Positions 33,279 to 41,263 of a stretch of DNA of 64,000 nt are shown here, piece by piece. The DNA comes from Jannaschia formosa (GTDB lineage: Bacteria; Pseudomonadota; Alphaproteobacteria; Rhodobacterales; Rhodobacteraceae). The position numbers were made by a program, and so were the translations under genes. The notes below the pieces were generated by a model, which worked only from the letters and a program-made list of their open reading frames with translations, ran no database searches and was not told the DNA's origin. Position 1 is the first letter of the stretch. The number at the start of each line of letters is the position of its first letter. The DNA is taken from assembly GCF_003340555.1 (NCBI RefSeq), contig NZ_QPLJ01000001.1, positions 1-64,000 on the forward strand, written 5' to 3'.

Positions 33279-35300
33279 ATGACCACTGTTTCCCGGAATG
33301 CGACGACGATCCCCGTGACAAAGGAATTGTTCGGGGGAAATGCCATTTGGAACGCCAATACCGATAGCGACGACGGAACGGTCTACGAGCATTTCGCCTA
33401 TGCCGCCGACATGCTGGGCGTCACCAGCTTCCGCATTCCGGGCGGCCAGACCGAGAATTTCTTCGCCGGCGGGCTGATCGTCGCCGGCGACATTCCGTCG
33501 GAGCTGCGTAAGACGCTGGAGATGATCGAGGATCGCTTCGACGGCGTGACCGCCTCGATCGTGCTGCCGACCGATCGAAGCTTCACCACCAAGGCCGACG
33601 TCGCCCTGCTGGCCGAGATCGTCGCCCGCGACTTCCCCGGCCTCGTCACCGCCTACGAGATCGGCAACGAATACTGGGGCGAGGATTTCGGCATCGGCTC
33701 CCTGAACCGCGAGGAATTCTACGGCCGCCGCGCCAGCTCCATCGCCGAGGCGCTGGAGGAGGGGCTGGGCCGGGCGAATGCCGACGCCGAGATCCTGATC
33801 CAGACCGCCAACCCGAACGGCCACGGCTCGGCCTACAACTGGAAGGCCAAGGACGGTCCGGGCGCCGGCATGGGCGCCGAACAGCGCTGGGCCGAGGCGA
33901 ACGGCACCATCGCCGACCAGCTTTCGCCCGAGGCGCGCGACGCCATCGACGGGATCATCCACCACTTCTACTGGACCCGCATGGAGGACGATCCCGCCGA
34001 CAGCGGGGAGCACCGGATGCACTGGCACAGCCAGGTCTGGGAACAGGCCTTGGGCAAGCCGCTCGAGCTTCACATCACCGAGTGGAACGTCGCCGCCGCC
34101 AATTACGAGTTGCACGGCCTGAAGGCCGGGGGGGCGCTGCTCGACATGTTCGTCGACATGCTGGAGGCGGGCGTCGACGCCGCGCAGGTCTGGCCGCTGC
34201 AGCACAACACGCGCAACGACCTGGCCGGCGGCAACCGCCGCGACGTCCAGATGGATCAGTCCACGGGGCTGGTCGTCAGTTCGGTCGCGGGCACGGTCTT
34301 CGACCTGCTGGCCACGAACACCGTCGGCCTGCGCTATGTCGACAAGTCGGTCGCGGGCTTCTCGTCCGAACCCATCTCCGCCAACAGCTTCGTCGCCCAG
34401 TTCTTCGAGGACACGGACACCAGGGTCAGCTACGTCACCGCCAACTTCCCGTTCCAGAAACGCTTCGAGATCGCCGAGGAGATGGTCTTCGACGGGGCGG
34501 GCGCGACCGTGACCATCGTCGGCATCGACCGCGCCTCCACCGACGGGCAGCGCAGCAACGACGGCGGCGCTGCCGACGCAATCCAGATCGACGGCCGGAC
34601 CTATTACGTCAACGAGGACGATGCGGCCTCGTCGATCCGCACGGTCACCTTCACCGCCGCCGAGATCGAGGCCGGCGCCACGGTCCTGCTGCGCCCCTAC
34701 GAGGTCGCGCAGGTCCTGTCGGAGGAAGCCATCCGGACCGGCCCGGTCAAGTTGCCCGCTACCGCGGCCGAGGCGCCGGTCCCGGCTCCCGCGCCGAAGG
34801 CCGGACCCGGATCTGAACCTGTGCCCGCGCCAGCGCCGGAGCCCGTGCCGGCGCCCGCGCCCGCACCGGCCCCCGACCTCCGGGTCAATGGCGGCCAGTC
34901 CGACGACATCCTTCGTGGCGGGGCCGGGGCGGACCGGATCAATGGCGGCCGCGGCAACGACCGGATCGACGCGGGTCGCGGCGACGACGTGCTGATCGGC
35001 GGCAAGCAGGGCGACGTCCTGAAGGGCGGAGCCGGGGCGGATCAATTCGTGTTCCGCAGCAACGATTTCACGAATGCAGTCGACAGGATCGAGGATTTCG
35101 AGATTGGTCGCGATCTCATCGTCTTCGAAGACATGACCCGATCCGATTTGCGCAACATCCGCTCCGACTACGACGCGGACCGGGAAGTTCTGGAAATCCG
35201 GCTTCAGGATCGCGACGGAGACATGCAGACATTCCAGTTCGACGGCCATTCGAGTTTCCGCGCCATCGCCGACCTGGACAATATCCTGTTCCTCGGCTGA
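33279..35300 (+). CDS. secreted GH51-like glycosidase with C-terminal RTX repeats
   Basis: 673 residues from ATG 33279 (GAGG about 9 nt upstream; ATG 33270 also possible). Residues 1 to about 460 resemble clan GH-A alpha-L-arabinofuranosidases. YEIGNEYWG gives acid/base Glu131 and HITEWNVA gives nucleophile Glu268. A Pro-Ala linker (about 495-535) leads to nonapeptide calcium-binding repeats (GGAGADRINGGRGNDRIDAG, DVLIGG, DVLKGGAGADQFVF) and a C-terminal strand region. There is no N-terminal signal peptide. The RTX tail implies type I secretion, but no hlyB/hlyD/tolC genes lie nearby. Substrate is likely an arabinose- or related polysaccharide. Confidence 0.82.
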   Translation: MTTVSRNATTIPVTKELFGGNAIWNANTDSDDGTVYEHFAYAADMLGVTSFRIPGGQTENFFAGGLIVAGDIPSELRKTLEMIEDRFDGVTASIVLPTDRSFTTKADVALLAEIVARDFPGLVTAYEIGNEYWGEDFGIGSLNREEFYGRRASSIAEALEEGLGRANADAEILIQTANPNGHGSAYNWKAKDGPGAGMGAEQRWAEANGTIADQLSPEARDAIDGIIHHFYWTRMEDDPADSGEHRMHWHSQVWEQALGKPLELHITEWNVAAANYELHGLKAGGALLDMFVDMLEAGVDAAQVWPLQHNTRNDLAGGNRRDVQMDQSTGLVVSSVAGTVFDLLATNTVGLRYVDKSVAGFSSEPISANSFVAQFFEDTDTRVSYVTANFPFQKRFEIAEEMVFDGAGATVTIVGIDRASTDGQRSNDGGAADAIQIDGRTYYVNEDDAASSIRTVTFTAAEIEAGATVLLRPYEVAQVLSEEAIRTGPVKLPATAAEAPVPAPAPKAGPGSEPVPAPAPEPVPAPAPAPAPDLRVNGGQSDDILRGGAGADRINGGRGNDRIDAGRGDDVLIGGKQGDVLKGGAGADQFVFRSNDFTNAVDRIEDFEIGRDLIVFEDMTRSDLRNIRSDYDADREVLEIRLQDRDGDMQTFQFDGHSSFRAIADLDNILFLG

Positions 35301-35338
35301 ACGGACGGAATTGCCCCCGGAAATCGCGGAGGCCGGCC

Positions 35339-36430
35339 TCAGACCGTCACGTCATGCCCATAGAGCCAGTCATAGCGCCGGAGCATCGCGCGTGGTGCCA
35401 CGGCCCCCACGGCACGCAGCGCGCCGTGGCCCAGCGCGCGCCGCATTCCGGTCAGATGATAGTTCCGCGCATTGGCCTGTGCCGTGGCCAGCGCACGGGT
35501 GACGCGGCCGCGCCGGGCCGCCTCCCACGCGGCCGGATCCCCGGCGGCGGCCAGCGTCCACGCATCCTCCAGCGCGAGGTTCGCGCCCTGCGCGAGGAAG
35601 GGCAGCGTCGGATGCGCCGCGTCCCCGATCAGGGTGCAGGCGCCCCGCCGCCAGGCCGGAACCGCCCCGTGATCCATCAACCCCCAGAGATGCACCCGCT
35701 CGACGCGCGACAGCACCTCCCGCACCGGCCCGGCATAGTTCGCGAAGGCGTCGCGGAGCGCCTGGGGATCGTCCTCCTGCGACCAGCCCTCGGCGACCCA
35801 TTCGGCCCGCTCCTCGACGGCGACGACGTTCAGCAGTCGCCCGTCGCGCAGCGGGTAGAGCACCAGATGCCGTCCCGGCCCGACATGGACCTGCGCCTCG
35901 GCCGGCCAGCCCGCCACCGGCACCAGCGCCCGCCATGCGACCTGCCCGGTCCAGCGCGCCGCGTGATCGGGGGCCACGAAGTGCCGCGACGCGCCCCGCG
36001 CCCCGTCCGCACCGATAAGCCGCCGCACGGCGCGTGTCTGCCCATTCGAAAAATCGAGACGCCGCCCGCCGTCGGAGACCCCGGCCACGGGTCTTCCCAG
36101 ATGCAACGGAATGTCCCCGAGCCGCGCCGCAAGGGCCTCGATCAAGTCGGCGCGATGAACCAGATGGAAGCCGGGACCCAGCGGCATCCGGATCAACGAC
36201 CGCCCCGTCGGCCCGTCGATCAGGTGGACTGCCCGGCTCTCCGGCCCCGGCGGATCTATCCCCAGCGCCCGCAGCACCCGCGTCCCGTTGGGCGCGATCT
36301 GCAGCCCGGCGCCGACCTCGGTCAACCGCTCCGCCTGTTCGACGATCTCGACCGACACCCCCCGGTCGCGCAACGCCAGGGCGGCGGCCAGTCCCGCGAT
36401 TCCGGCGCCGAGAACGGTGACCTCGGTCAC
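35339..36430 (-). CDS. FAD-dependent aromatic monooxygenase (salicylate hydroxylase-like)
   Basis: 363 residues from GTG 36430. The FAD motif is VLGAGIAGLAAALAL (5-19) with the acidic residue in VEIVEQ, the DG motif is RRLIGADGARGASR, and the second FAD motif is CTLIGDAAHPTLPFLAQGANLALED. This places it with class A flavoprotein hydroxylases such as salicylate 1-monooxygenase and 3-hydroxybenzoate 6-hydroxylase. It uses NAD(P)H and O2 on a hydroxylated aromatic. It stands alone, convergent with the RTX glycosidase gene, so no pathway context narrows the substrate. Confidence 0.85.
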   Translation of the reverse strand: MTEVTVLGAGIAGLAAALALRDRGVSVEIVEQAERLTEVGAGLQIAPNGTRVLRALGIDPPGPESRAVHLIDGPTGRSLIRMPLGPGFHLVHRADLIEALAARLGDIPLHLGRPVAGVSDGGRRLDFSNGQTRAVRRLIGADGARGASRHFVAPDHAARWTGQVAWRALVPVAGWPAEAQVHVGPGRHLVLYPLRDGRLLNVVAVEERAEWVAEGWSQEDDPQALRDAFANYAGPVREVLSRVERVHLWGLMDHGAVPAWRRGACTLIGDAAHPTLPFLAQGANLALEDAWTLAAAGDPAAWEAARRGRVTRALATAQANARNYHLTGMRRALGHGALRAVGAVAPRAMLRRYDWLYGHDVTV

Positions 36431-36462
36431 CCCTCTTCCGCCACCGTCACGCCGCGCGCCCC

Positions 36463-36885
36463 TCAGTCGTCGCGATGCACCTTCTCGCGGCGCTCGTGAC
36501 GCTCCTGCGCCTCCAGCGACATCGTCGCGATCGGGCGGGCGTCGAGGCGCTTCAGCGAGATCGGGTCGCCCGTGACCTCGCAATAGCCGTACTCGCCGTC
36601 CTCGATGCGGCGCAGCGCGCTGTCGATCTTGGAGATCAGCTTGCGCTGGCGGTCACGCGTCCGCAGCTCCAGCGCACGGTCCGTCTCCTCGGAGGCGCGG
36701 TCGGCCATGTCGGGAATGTTCCGGGCGGCGTCCTGCAGTCCCTCGATGGTGAGCGCGGTCTCGTCGAGAAGGTCGTGCTTCCACGCCAGCAGCTTCCGGC
36801 GGAAATACTCCGTCTGCCGCGCGTTCATGAAAGGCTCGTCCTCGGCGGGGGTATAGTCGTTGGGCAGAAAGGTCTCGGCCTTCAT
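36463..36885 (-). CDS. dksA: RNA polymerase-binding transcription factor DksA, single-Cys type
   Basis: 140 residues. Coiled coil (about 20-100) with the tip around DETALTIEGLQDAARNIPDMADRASEETDRALEL, including Asp residues expected to enter the RNAP secondary channel. Then the finger GYCEVTGDPISLKRLDARPIATMSLEAQE, which keeps only one of four zinc Cys (C-T-A-S in place of C-C-C-C). Single-Cys DksA proteins occur in Rhodobacteraceae and still act with ppGpp. It transcribes away from moxR across a 178-bp gap. Confidence 0.92.
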   Translation of the reverse strand: MKAETFLPNDYTPAEDEPFMNARQTEYFRRKLLAWKHDLLDETALTIEGLQDAARNIPDMADRASEETDRALELRTRDRQRKLISKIDSALRRIEDGEYGYCEVTGDPISLKRLDARPIATMSLEAQERHERREKVHRDD

Positions 36886-37005
36886 GTCGCACTCCCTCTA
36901 AGGCCGGGCGCTGCGGCGATCCTTTTTCGGATCAAGCCGTTCCCGACTCTCTTTGCGCCGCTTACATCAGGGCCTGTCGCTTGTCACGCCCTTGACTCCC
37001 TCCGG

Positions 37006-37033
37006 TTGCGCCGCCGGGACCGCCTGCTAGGTA
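37006..37033 (+). promoter_or_regulatory. candidate promoter of the moxR operon
   Basis: TTGCGC (37006-37011), a 16-bp spacer and TAGGTA (37028-37033) fit a sigma-70-type promoter with a reasonable -35 and -10 for a GC-rich alphaproteobacterium, 30 bp before ATG 37064. Based on consensus only. Confidence 0.3.
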
Positions 37034-37063
37034 TCGTGCCGAATTGACCACGCCACGGAGACA

Positions 37064-37900
37064 ATGATGCGGTTCGAGGGCACCAGCGACTATGTCGCGA
37101 CCGAAGACCTGACCGTCGCGGTCAACGCCGCCATCACGCTGCAGCGCCCGCTTCTGGTGAAGGGGGAGCCGGGGACGGGTAAGACCGAGCTGGCCCGCCA
37201 GGTCGCCGCCGCGCTGGGTGCGCCGATGCTGGAATGGTCGGTGAAGTCGACGACGCGGGCGCAGCAGGGGCTCTACGAATACGACGCCGTCTCGCGGCTG
37301 CGCGACAGCCAGCTGGGCGATGCGCGGGTCCACGACATCTCCAACTACATCCGCAAGGGCAAGCTCTGGCAGGCCTTCGAGGCGGACACCCGCGTCGTCC
37401 TGCTGATCGACGAGATCGACAAGGCCGATATCGAGTTCCCCAACGACCTGTTGCAGGAGCTCGACCGGATGGAGTTCCACGTCTACGAGACCGGCGAGAC
37501 GATCAGCGCGCGCCACCGCCCCATCGTCATCATCACCTCCAACAACGAGAAGGAGCTGCCCGACGCCTTCCTGCGTCGCTGCTTCTTCCACTACATCCGC
37601 TTCCCGGACATGGAGACGCTGAAGCGCATCGTCGAGGTGCACCACCCGGGCATCCAGGGCCAGCTTCTGACCACCGCGCTGACGCAGTTCTACCAGGTGC
37701 GCGAACAGCAGGGGCTGAAGAAGAAGCCCTCAACCTCCGAGGTGCTCGACTGGCTCAAGCTGCTGCTGGCCGAGGACCTGACGGCGGAGGACCTGAAGAA
37801 CGGCCCCGCCCTGCCCCGGCTCCACGGCGCGCTGCTGAAGAACGAAGCGGACGTCCACCTGTTCGAGCGGCTCGCCTTCATGGCGCGGGGCCAGCGCTGA
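37064..37900 (+). CDS. MoxR-family AAA+ ATPase
   Basis: 278 residues. Walker A is GEPGTGKTEL (about 34-43), Walker B is VVLLIDEIDKAD (about 108-119), sensor 1 is VIITSNNEKELP, and the arginine finger region is AFLRRCFFHYIRFP. MoxR ATPases act with VWA-domain proteins as chaperone-like pairs that activate or insert cofactors in enzymes. Its VWA partner is probably the CoxE-like protein at 41264-42445, 3.4 kb downstream, where homologues often sit adjacent. ATG 37064 and ATG 37067 are both possible starts. Confidence 0.9.
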   Translation: MMRFEGTSDYVATEDLTVAVNAAITLQRPLLVKGEPGTGKTELARQVAAALGAPMLEWSVKSTTRAQQGLYEYDAVSRLRDSQLGDARVHDISNYIRKGKLWQAFEADTRVVLLIDEIDKADIEFPNDLLQELDRMEFHVYETGETISARHRPIVIITSNNEKELPDAFLRRCFFHYIRFPDMETLKRIVEVHHPGIQGQLLTTALTQFYQVREQQGLKKKPSTSEVLDWLKLLLAEDLTAEDLKNGPALPRLHGALLKNEADVHLFERLAFMARGQR

Positions 37901-38346
37901 TCCGGCCCGCGACCGCGTCGGAGGCCGGGGCCGTCACCGCCTGCGCCCGCGCGGCCTTCGCGCAATACGTGCCGGCGATCGGGCGGGAGCCCGCGCCGAT
38001 GACCGCCGACTACGCCGCGCGGATCGCACGCGGCACGGTCTGGGTCGACATGGCCGGGGAATTGCGCGGCTTCGTGGTCTTCCATCCGGACGGGTCCGAC
38101 ATGCTGCTGGAGACCGTCGCTACCCATCCCGACCACGTGGGCCGGGGCATCGGCCTCGCCCTGATCGCCTTCTGCGAGGCCGAGGCGCGACGGCGCGGAT
38201 CGCGTGCCGTCCGGCTCTACACGAACGCCGCGATGGCGCGAAACCTGACGCTCTACCCCCGGCTCGGCTATGCGCTGGACGGCCGTCGCGAAGAGGATGG
38301 CTTCGCGCGCGTCTTTTTCCGCAAGGACCTCGCGCAAACCCCCTGA
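37897..38346 (+). CDS. GNAT-family N-acetyltransferase with apparent CTG start
   Basis: 149 residues. The sequence begins (L/M)IRPATASEAGAV, exactly where GNAT proteins usually begin MIRPA. The acetyl-CoA site is VATHPDHVGRGIGLALIAF with the RGxGxA-like signature, and the C-terminal fold ends YPRLGYALDG. No ATG, GTG or TTG lies in frame near the expected start. CTG at 37897-37899 overlaps the moxR stop as CTGA, mirroring the ATGA overlaps elsewhere. The substrate is unknown. Confidence 0.78.
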   Translation: MIRPATASEAGAVTACARAAFAQYVPAIGREPAPMTADYAARIARGTVWVDMAGELRGFVVFHPDGSDMLLETVATHPDHVGRGIGLALIAFCEAEARRRGSRAVRLYTNAAMARNLTLYPRLGYALDGRREEDGFARVFFRKDLAQTP

Positions 38347-38381
38347 CCCGCCCGCAACTCTCCATTAAGGTTAACGCGCCC

Positions 38382-38430
38382 CCTTCGATGCTCCTCAAAT
38401 ATGCCGGGGTCCGGGGCAGAGCCCCGGTCC
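38382..38430. repeat. interspersed repeat copy 2 with hairpin
   Basis: The 28-nt block at 38382-38409 matches copy 1 (28434-28461) in 27 positions. It is followed by CCGGGGC (38411-38417), loop AGA and GCCCCGG (38421-38427), extendable on both sides with one mismatch. The stem bases differ from copy 1 while pairing is kept. It lies between the GNAT gene and the FkbM methyltransferase gene. Confidence 0.75.
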
Positions 38431-38481
38431 GACGCCGCCGCTCGCACGCCGAGGTCCCGCGCACGCACCACAGGTCGTCCG

Positions 38482-39102
38482 ATGTATTTCAAGCACCATG
38501 CCGAGTTCACCATAGCCGGCGCCAGGGTCCGCCTGCCGCAGGGCATCAAGGGCCGGATCGGCAGCCACTGGGCCCGGGGCGAGTTCTACGAGCCCGCCCT
38601 GCTCGCCCATGTCGGAGAGCAGAACCGCCCCGGCACCTATGTCGATGCGGGCATGAACAACGGCAATCACGCGCTCTACTTCGCGCTCTGCTGCCCGTCG
38701 CGGCAGGTCATCGGGTTCGAGCCCTATGGCGAGTATGTCCGCCACGCGCATGAACTCTTCCGCATCAACAAGGTGACGGAGCATGTGCGGATCATGAACT
38801 GTGCCCTCGGCGCCGCACCCGGGACCGTCGATCTCGGCATCAAGGACAAGTGGACCGAGTCGCCGGTGATGCGTCTCGACGACCTCGGGCTGACTGATGT
38901 GGCCGTGCTCAAGATCGATGTCGAGGGCATGGAGCGGCCCGTGCTGGAAGGGGCGGAGGGGACGATCCGCACGCAGAAGCCCCTCCTCTACGTCGAGGTC
39001 TTCGACGAGACGCTCGACGAGACGACGGCCTATCTGGACGGGCTGGGCTACGACCGGGGGCGGCGCTTCGGCTCCCCGACCTACGTGTTCACGCCGCGCT
39101 GA
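38482..39102 (+). CDS. FkbM-family methyltransferase
   Basis: 206 residues from ATG 38482. SAM-binding motif I is GTYVDAGMNNGNHALYFAL, motif II region is VIGFEPYGEYVRHAHEL, then VRIMNCALGAAPGTVDLG and VLKIDVEGMERPVLEGAEGTI, the IDVEG motif diagnostic of FkbM methyltransferases. LLYVEVF follows. These O-methylate sugars, polyketides or other hydroxyls. Its gene neighbours do not suggest a substrate. A repeat element lies just upstream. Confidence 0.88.
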   Translation: MYFKHHAEFTIAGARVRLPQGIKGRIGSHWARGEFYEPALLAHVGEQNRPGTYVDAGMNNGNHALYFALCCPSRQVIGFEPYGEYVRHAHELFRINKVTEHVRIMNCALGAAPGTVDLGIKDKWTESPVMRLDDLGLTDVAVLKIDVEGMERPVLEGAEGTIRTQKPLLYVEVFDETLDETTAYLDGLGYDRGRRFGSPTYVFTPR

Positions 39103-39192
39103 CCGTTTCGCCCGGCGCGACGCCACGCCCCATTTCCGCCCCATTCCCGCCCTAGCCTTTCCGCCAACGACCGGAAAACGGCGAGATCGAGC

Positions 39193-39645
39193 ATGGCAGA
39201 TGACAGGATCGCCCTGCGCCCCGTGGCGCGGGCCGACCGGCAGGCATGGGGTGCGCTCTGGCAGGCGTATCTCGCCTTCTACGAGACGACGCTTCCGGAC
39301 GCGACCTACGAGACCGCGTTCGAGCGGCTGCTCTCCGAGGACCCGGCAACGTTCCGGGGGCTGATCGCATGGCAGGACGAGACGGCGCTCGGGCTCGTCC
39401 ACTGGGTCCGGCACCCGCATCTGTGGCGGCCCGAGGGGGTGATCTACCTTCAGGACCTCTACACCGTCCCCGAGGCGCGGGGCCGCGGCGTCGCCCGACG
39501 GCTGATGGAGGCGGTCTATGCCGCCGCCGACGACCTCGGCTGCCCCAGGGTCTACTGGCTCACGCAGGAGGGGAACGCGACTGCGCGGCGGCTATACGAC
39601 AGGATCGGCCGCAGGACCGACTTCCTCCGCTACGAGCGCGCCTGA
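39193..39645 (+). CDS. GNAT-family N-acetyltransferase
   Basis: 150 residues: IALRPVARADRQAW at the N-terminus, substrate strand GLVHWVRHPHLWRPEGVIYLQDLYTVPEARGRGVARRLMEAVY with the acetyl-CoA pyrophosphate motif RGRGVA, then YWLTQEGNATARRLYDRIG with a conserved Asn and Tyr. It transfers acetyl from acetyl-CoA to a small-molecule amine or protein N-terminus. Its stop overlaps the next start by 1 nt (TGATG), so it is co-translated with the DUF2927 lipoprotein. Confidence 0.88.
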   Translation: MADDRIALRPVARADRQAWGALWQAYLAFYETTLPDATYETAFERLLSEDPATFRGLIAWQDETALGLVHWVRHPHLWRPEGVIYLQDLYTVPEARGRGVARRLMEAVYAAADDLGCPRVYWLTQEGNATARRLYDRIGRRTDFLRYERA

Positions 39646-41006
39646 TGCTGCGCGGCCTGATCCTTGCCGGGGCGATGGCGCTCGCCTCCTGCACGCCCAC
39701 GGCGACGGCGCCCGTCGCCGCCCGCGCGGGCGTCGCCGGCGAGACGGCGCTGCCCCCCGCCTTCCGCTTCGCCGGGGCGCCGCAGCGGCCGATCCCCGTG
39801 CAGCCGAACGGCCAGCTCGCCCGCGACTTGATGGCCCTCTCCTTCCAGCTCGAGACCGGGCGCGCGCTGCCCGTCTTCACCCGCTTCGAGGGGCCGATCA
39901 CCGTCGGCGTCGAGGGCAGCCCCCCGGCCTCGCTCAATGCCGATCTCGACGCGCTGATCGCCCGGCTGCGCGACGAGGCGGGGATCGACGTCTCGCGCGC
40001 GGCGCGGGGCGAGATGCCCTCGATCACCGTCTCGGCCCTGCCGCGCAAGACGCTGCAGGCCTTCGTCCCGGGCGCCGCCTGCTTCGTCGTGCCGCGCGTG
40101 ACCGGCTGGCAGGACTATCTCGACAGGCGATTCGGCGGCGCGGTGGACTGGACGACGCTGAAGACCCGCAGCCGCGCCAGCATCTTCCTGCCCGCCGACG
40201 TCTCGGCGCAGGAGATCCGCGACTGCCTCCACGAAGAGCTGGCGCAGGCGCTGGGCCCGCTCAACGACCTCTACCGGCTGCCGCATTCGGTCTTCAACGA
40301 CGACAACGTGCATGTCGTGCTGACCGCCTTCGACATGATGATCCTGCGGGCGACCTACGACCCGGCGCTGCGGTCGGGCATGACCCAGGAGGAGGTCGCC
40401 GCGGTCCTGCCCGAGGTGATGGCGCGGGTGAACCCGGCCGGACGCCGGGCAGACGACGCGGCCGTGCCGGAAAGTCCAAAGGCGTGGATCGGCGCGATGC
40501 GCGGGGCGCTCTCGCCTTCGGCCAGCGCGCGGGCCCGGCTGGCCCAGGCCGAACGGGCCGTCGCCTTGGCGCAGCGCGCCGGGTGGAAGGACGCGCGGCT
40601 GCCCTTCGCGCAGCTGGCGCTCGGCCGGTCGGCCCTGTCCTCGGACGCAGACCGCGCGATCGCCGCCTTCCTCGCGGCGGGGACCGGGTTCCGGCGGCTC
40701 TATGGCGACGAAATCCACTCCGCCCATGTCGCGGTCCAGCTCGGCGCCTTCGCCCTGACCGCGGGGCAGGTCGAGTCGACGCTGCGCATCGTCGAACGCG
40801 CCCTGCCCGCCGCGCGCGACGCGCAGAACGCGGCGATCCTCTCGACGCTCCTGATGATCCGCAGCGAGGCGCTCACGAGGCAGGGCGCGGTCCAGCCCGC
40901 CGGCGAGGCGCGGGCCGAAGCCATCGCCTGGGGCCGTTATGCCTGGGGCGACGAGGTGCTGGCCCGACGGCTGGCGGAGATCGACGCGCTCTCGCCCTCG
41001 ACCTGA
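39645..41006 (+). CDS. DUF2927 lipoprotein
   Basis: 453 residues. Lipoprotein signal peptide with lipobox LASC (Cys at about 17), then an Ala/Pro-rich stretch. The DUF2927 domain (about 95-265) includes CLHEELAQALGPLNDLYRLPHSVFNDDNVH, in which His-Glu-Glu and later His-Asp residues resemble a degenerate metalloprotease-like site. The C-terminal 190 residues are helical and TPR-like (ERAVALAQRAGWKDARLPFAQLALG). Outer-membrane-anchored protein of unknown function, common in Rhodobacteraceae. Confidence 0.85.
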   Translation: MLRGLILAGAMALASCTPTATAPVAARAGVAGETALPPAFRFAGAPQRPIPVQPNGQLARDLMALSFQLETGRALPVFTRFEGPITVGVEGSPPASLNADLDALIARLRDEAGIDVSRAARGEMPSITVSALPRKTLQAFVPGAACFVVPRVTGWQDYLDRRFGGAVDWTTLKTRSRASIFLPADVSAQEIRDCLHEELAQALGPLNDLYRLPHSVFNDDNVHVVLTAFDMMILRATYDPALRSGMTQEEVAAVLPEVMARVNPAGRRADDAAVPESPKAWIGAMRGALSPSASARARLAQAERAVALAQRAGWKDARLPFAQLALGRSALSSDADRAIAAFLAAGTGFRRLYGDEIHSAHVAVQLGAFALTAGQVESTLRIVERALPAARDAQNAAILSTLLMIRSEALTRQGAVQPAGEARAEAIAWGRYAWGDEVLARRLAEIDALSPST

Positions 41007-41016
41007 GCGCTGTGCC

Positions 41017-41058
41017 GCCTGCGGTGGACCGCAGGCGCGTCTCCGGCCGGCCGGAGAC
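41017..41058. terminator. two tandem perfect hairpins
   Basis: GCCTGCGGT (41017-41025) pairs with ACCGCAGGC (41028-41036). Three bases on, GTCTCCGGCCGGCCGGAGAC (41039-41058) is a perfect 20-bp palindrome. They lie just after the DUF2927 stop. There is no long T-run, so termination would be imperfect. They may mark the operon end or protect the 3' end of the transcript. Confidence 0.55.
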
Positions 41059-41101
41059 CTCCCCGCTTGCCCCGGCGCGCCCGCCTGACTAGGTCGGAGA
41101 T

Positions 41102-41263
41102 ATGCTTCCGTTCCTCACCGCCATCGCTGGGGCCCTGCTGGGCGCCTTCTACGCCCGCCGCCAGGGGGGCAAGGGCTTCGACATCGCGCAATACGCCGCC
41201 GTCTGGTCGATCCTCGGCGGGCTCGCGGGGCTGCTGGCGATCATCCTGCTGACGCGCCTCTGA
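41102..41263 (+). CDS. small two-helix membrane protein
   Basis: 53 residues. MLPFLTAIAGALLGAFYARR is one membrane segment with a positive border. A short loop (QGGKGFDIAQ) leads to a second segment (YAAVWSILGGLAGLLAIILL), ending TRL. Its TGA at 41261-41263 directly abuts the ATG of the VWA gene, so the two are almost certainly co-translated. It may anchor the MoxR/VWA pair at the membrane; that is inference from position. Confidence 0.72.
   Translation: MLPFLTAIAGALLGAFYARRQGGKGFDIAQYAAVWSILGGLAGLLAIILLTRL

Noticed and set aside
35328-35339. GAGGCCGGCCTC palindrome between convergent genes as a terminator
   Set aside because: Only six base pairs per arm with no loop or T-run, and it runs into the stop codon of the monooxygenase gene; too weak to call.
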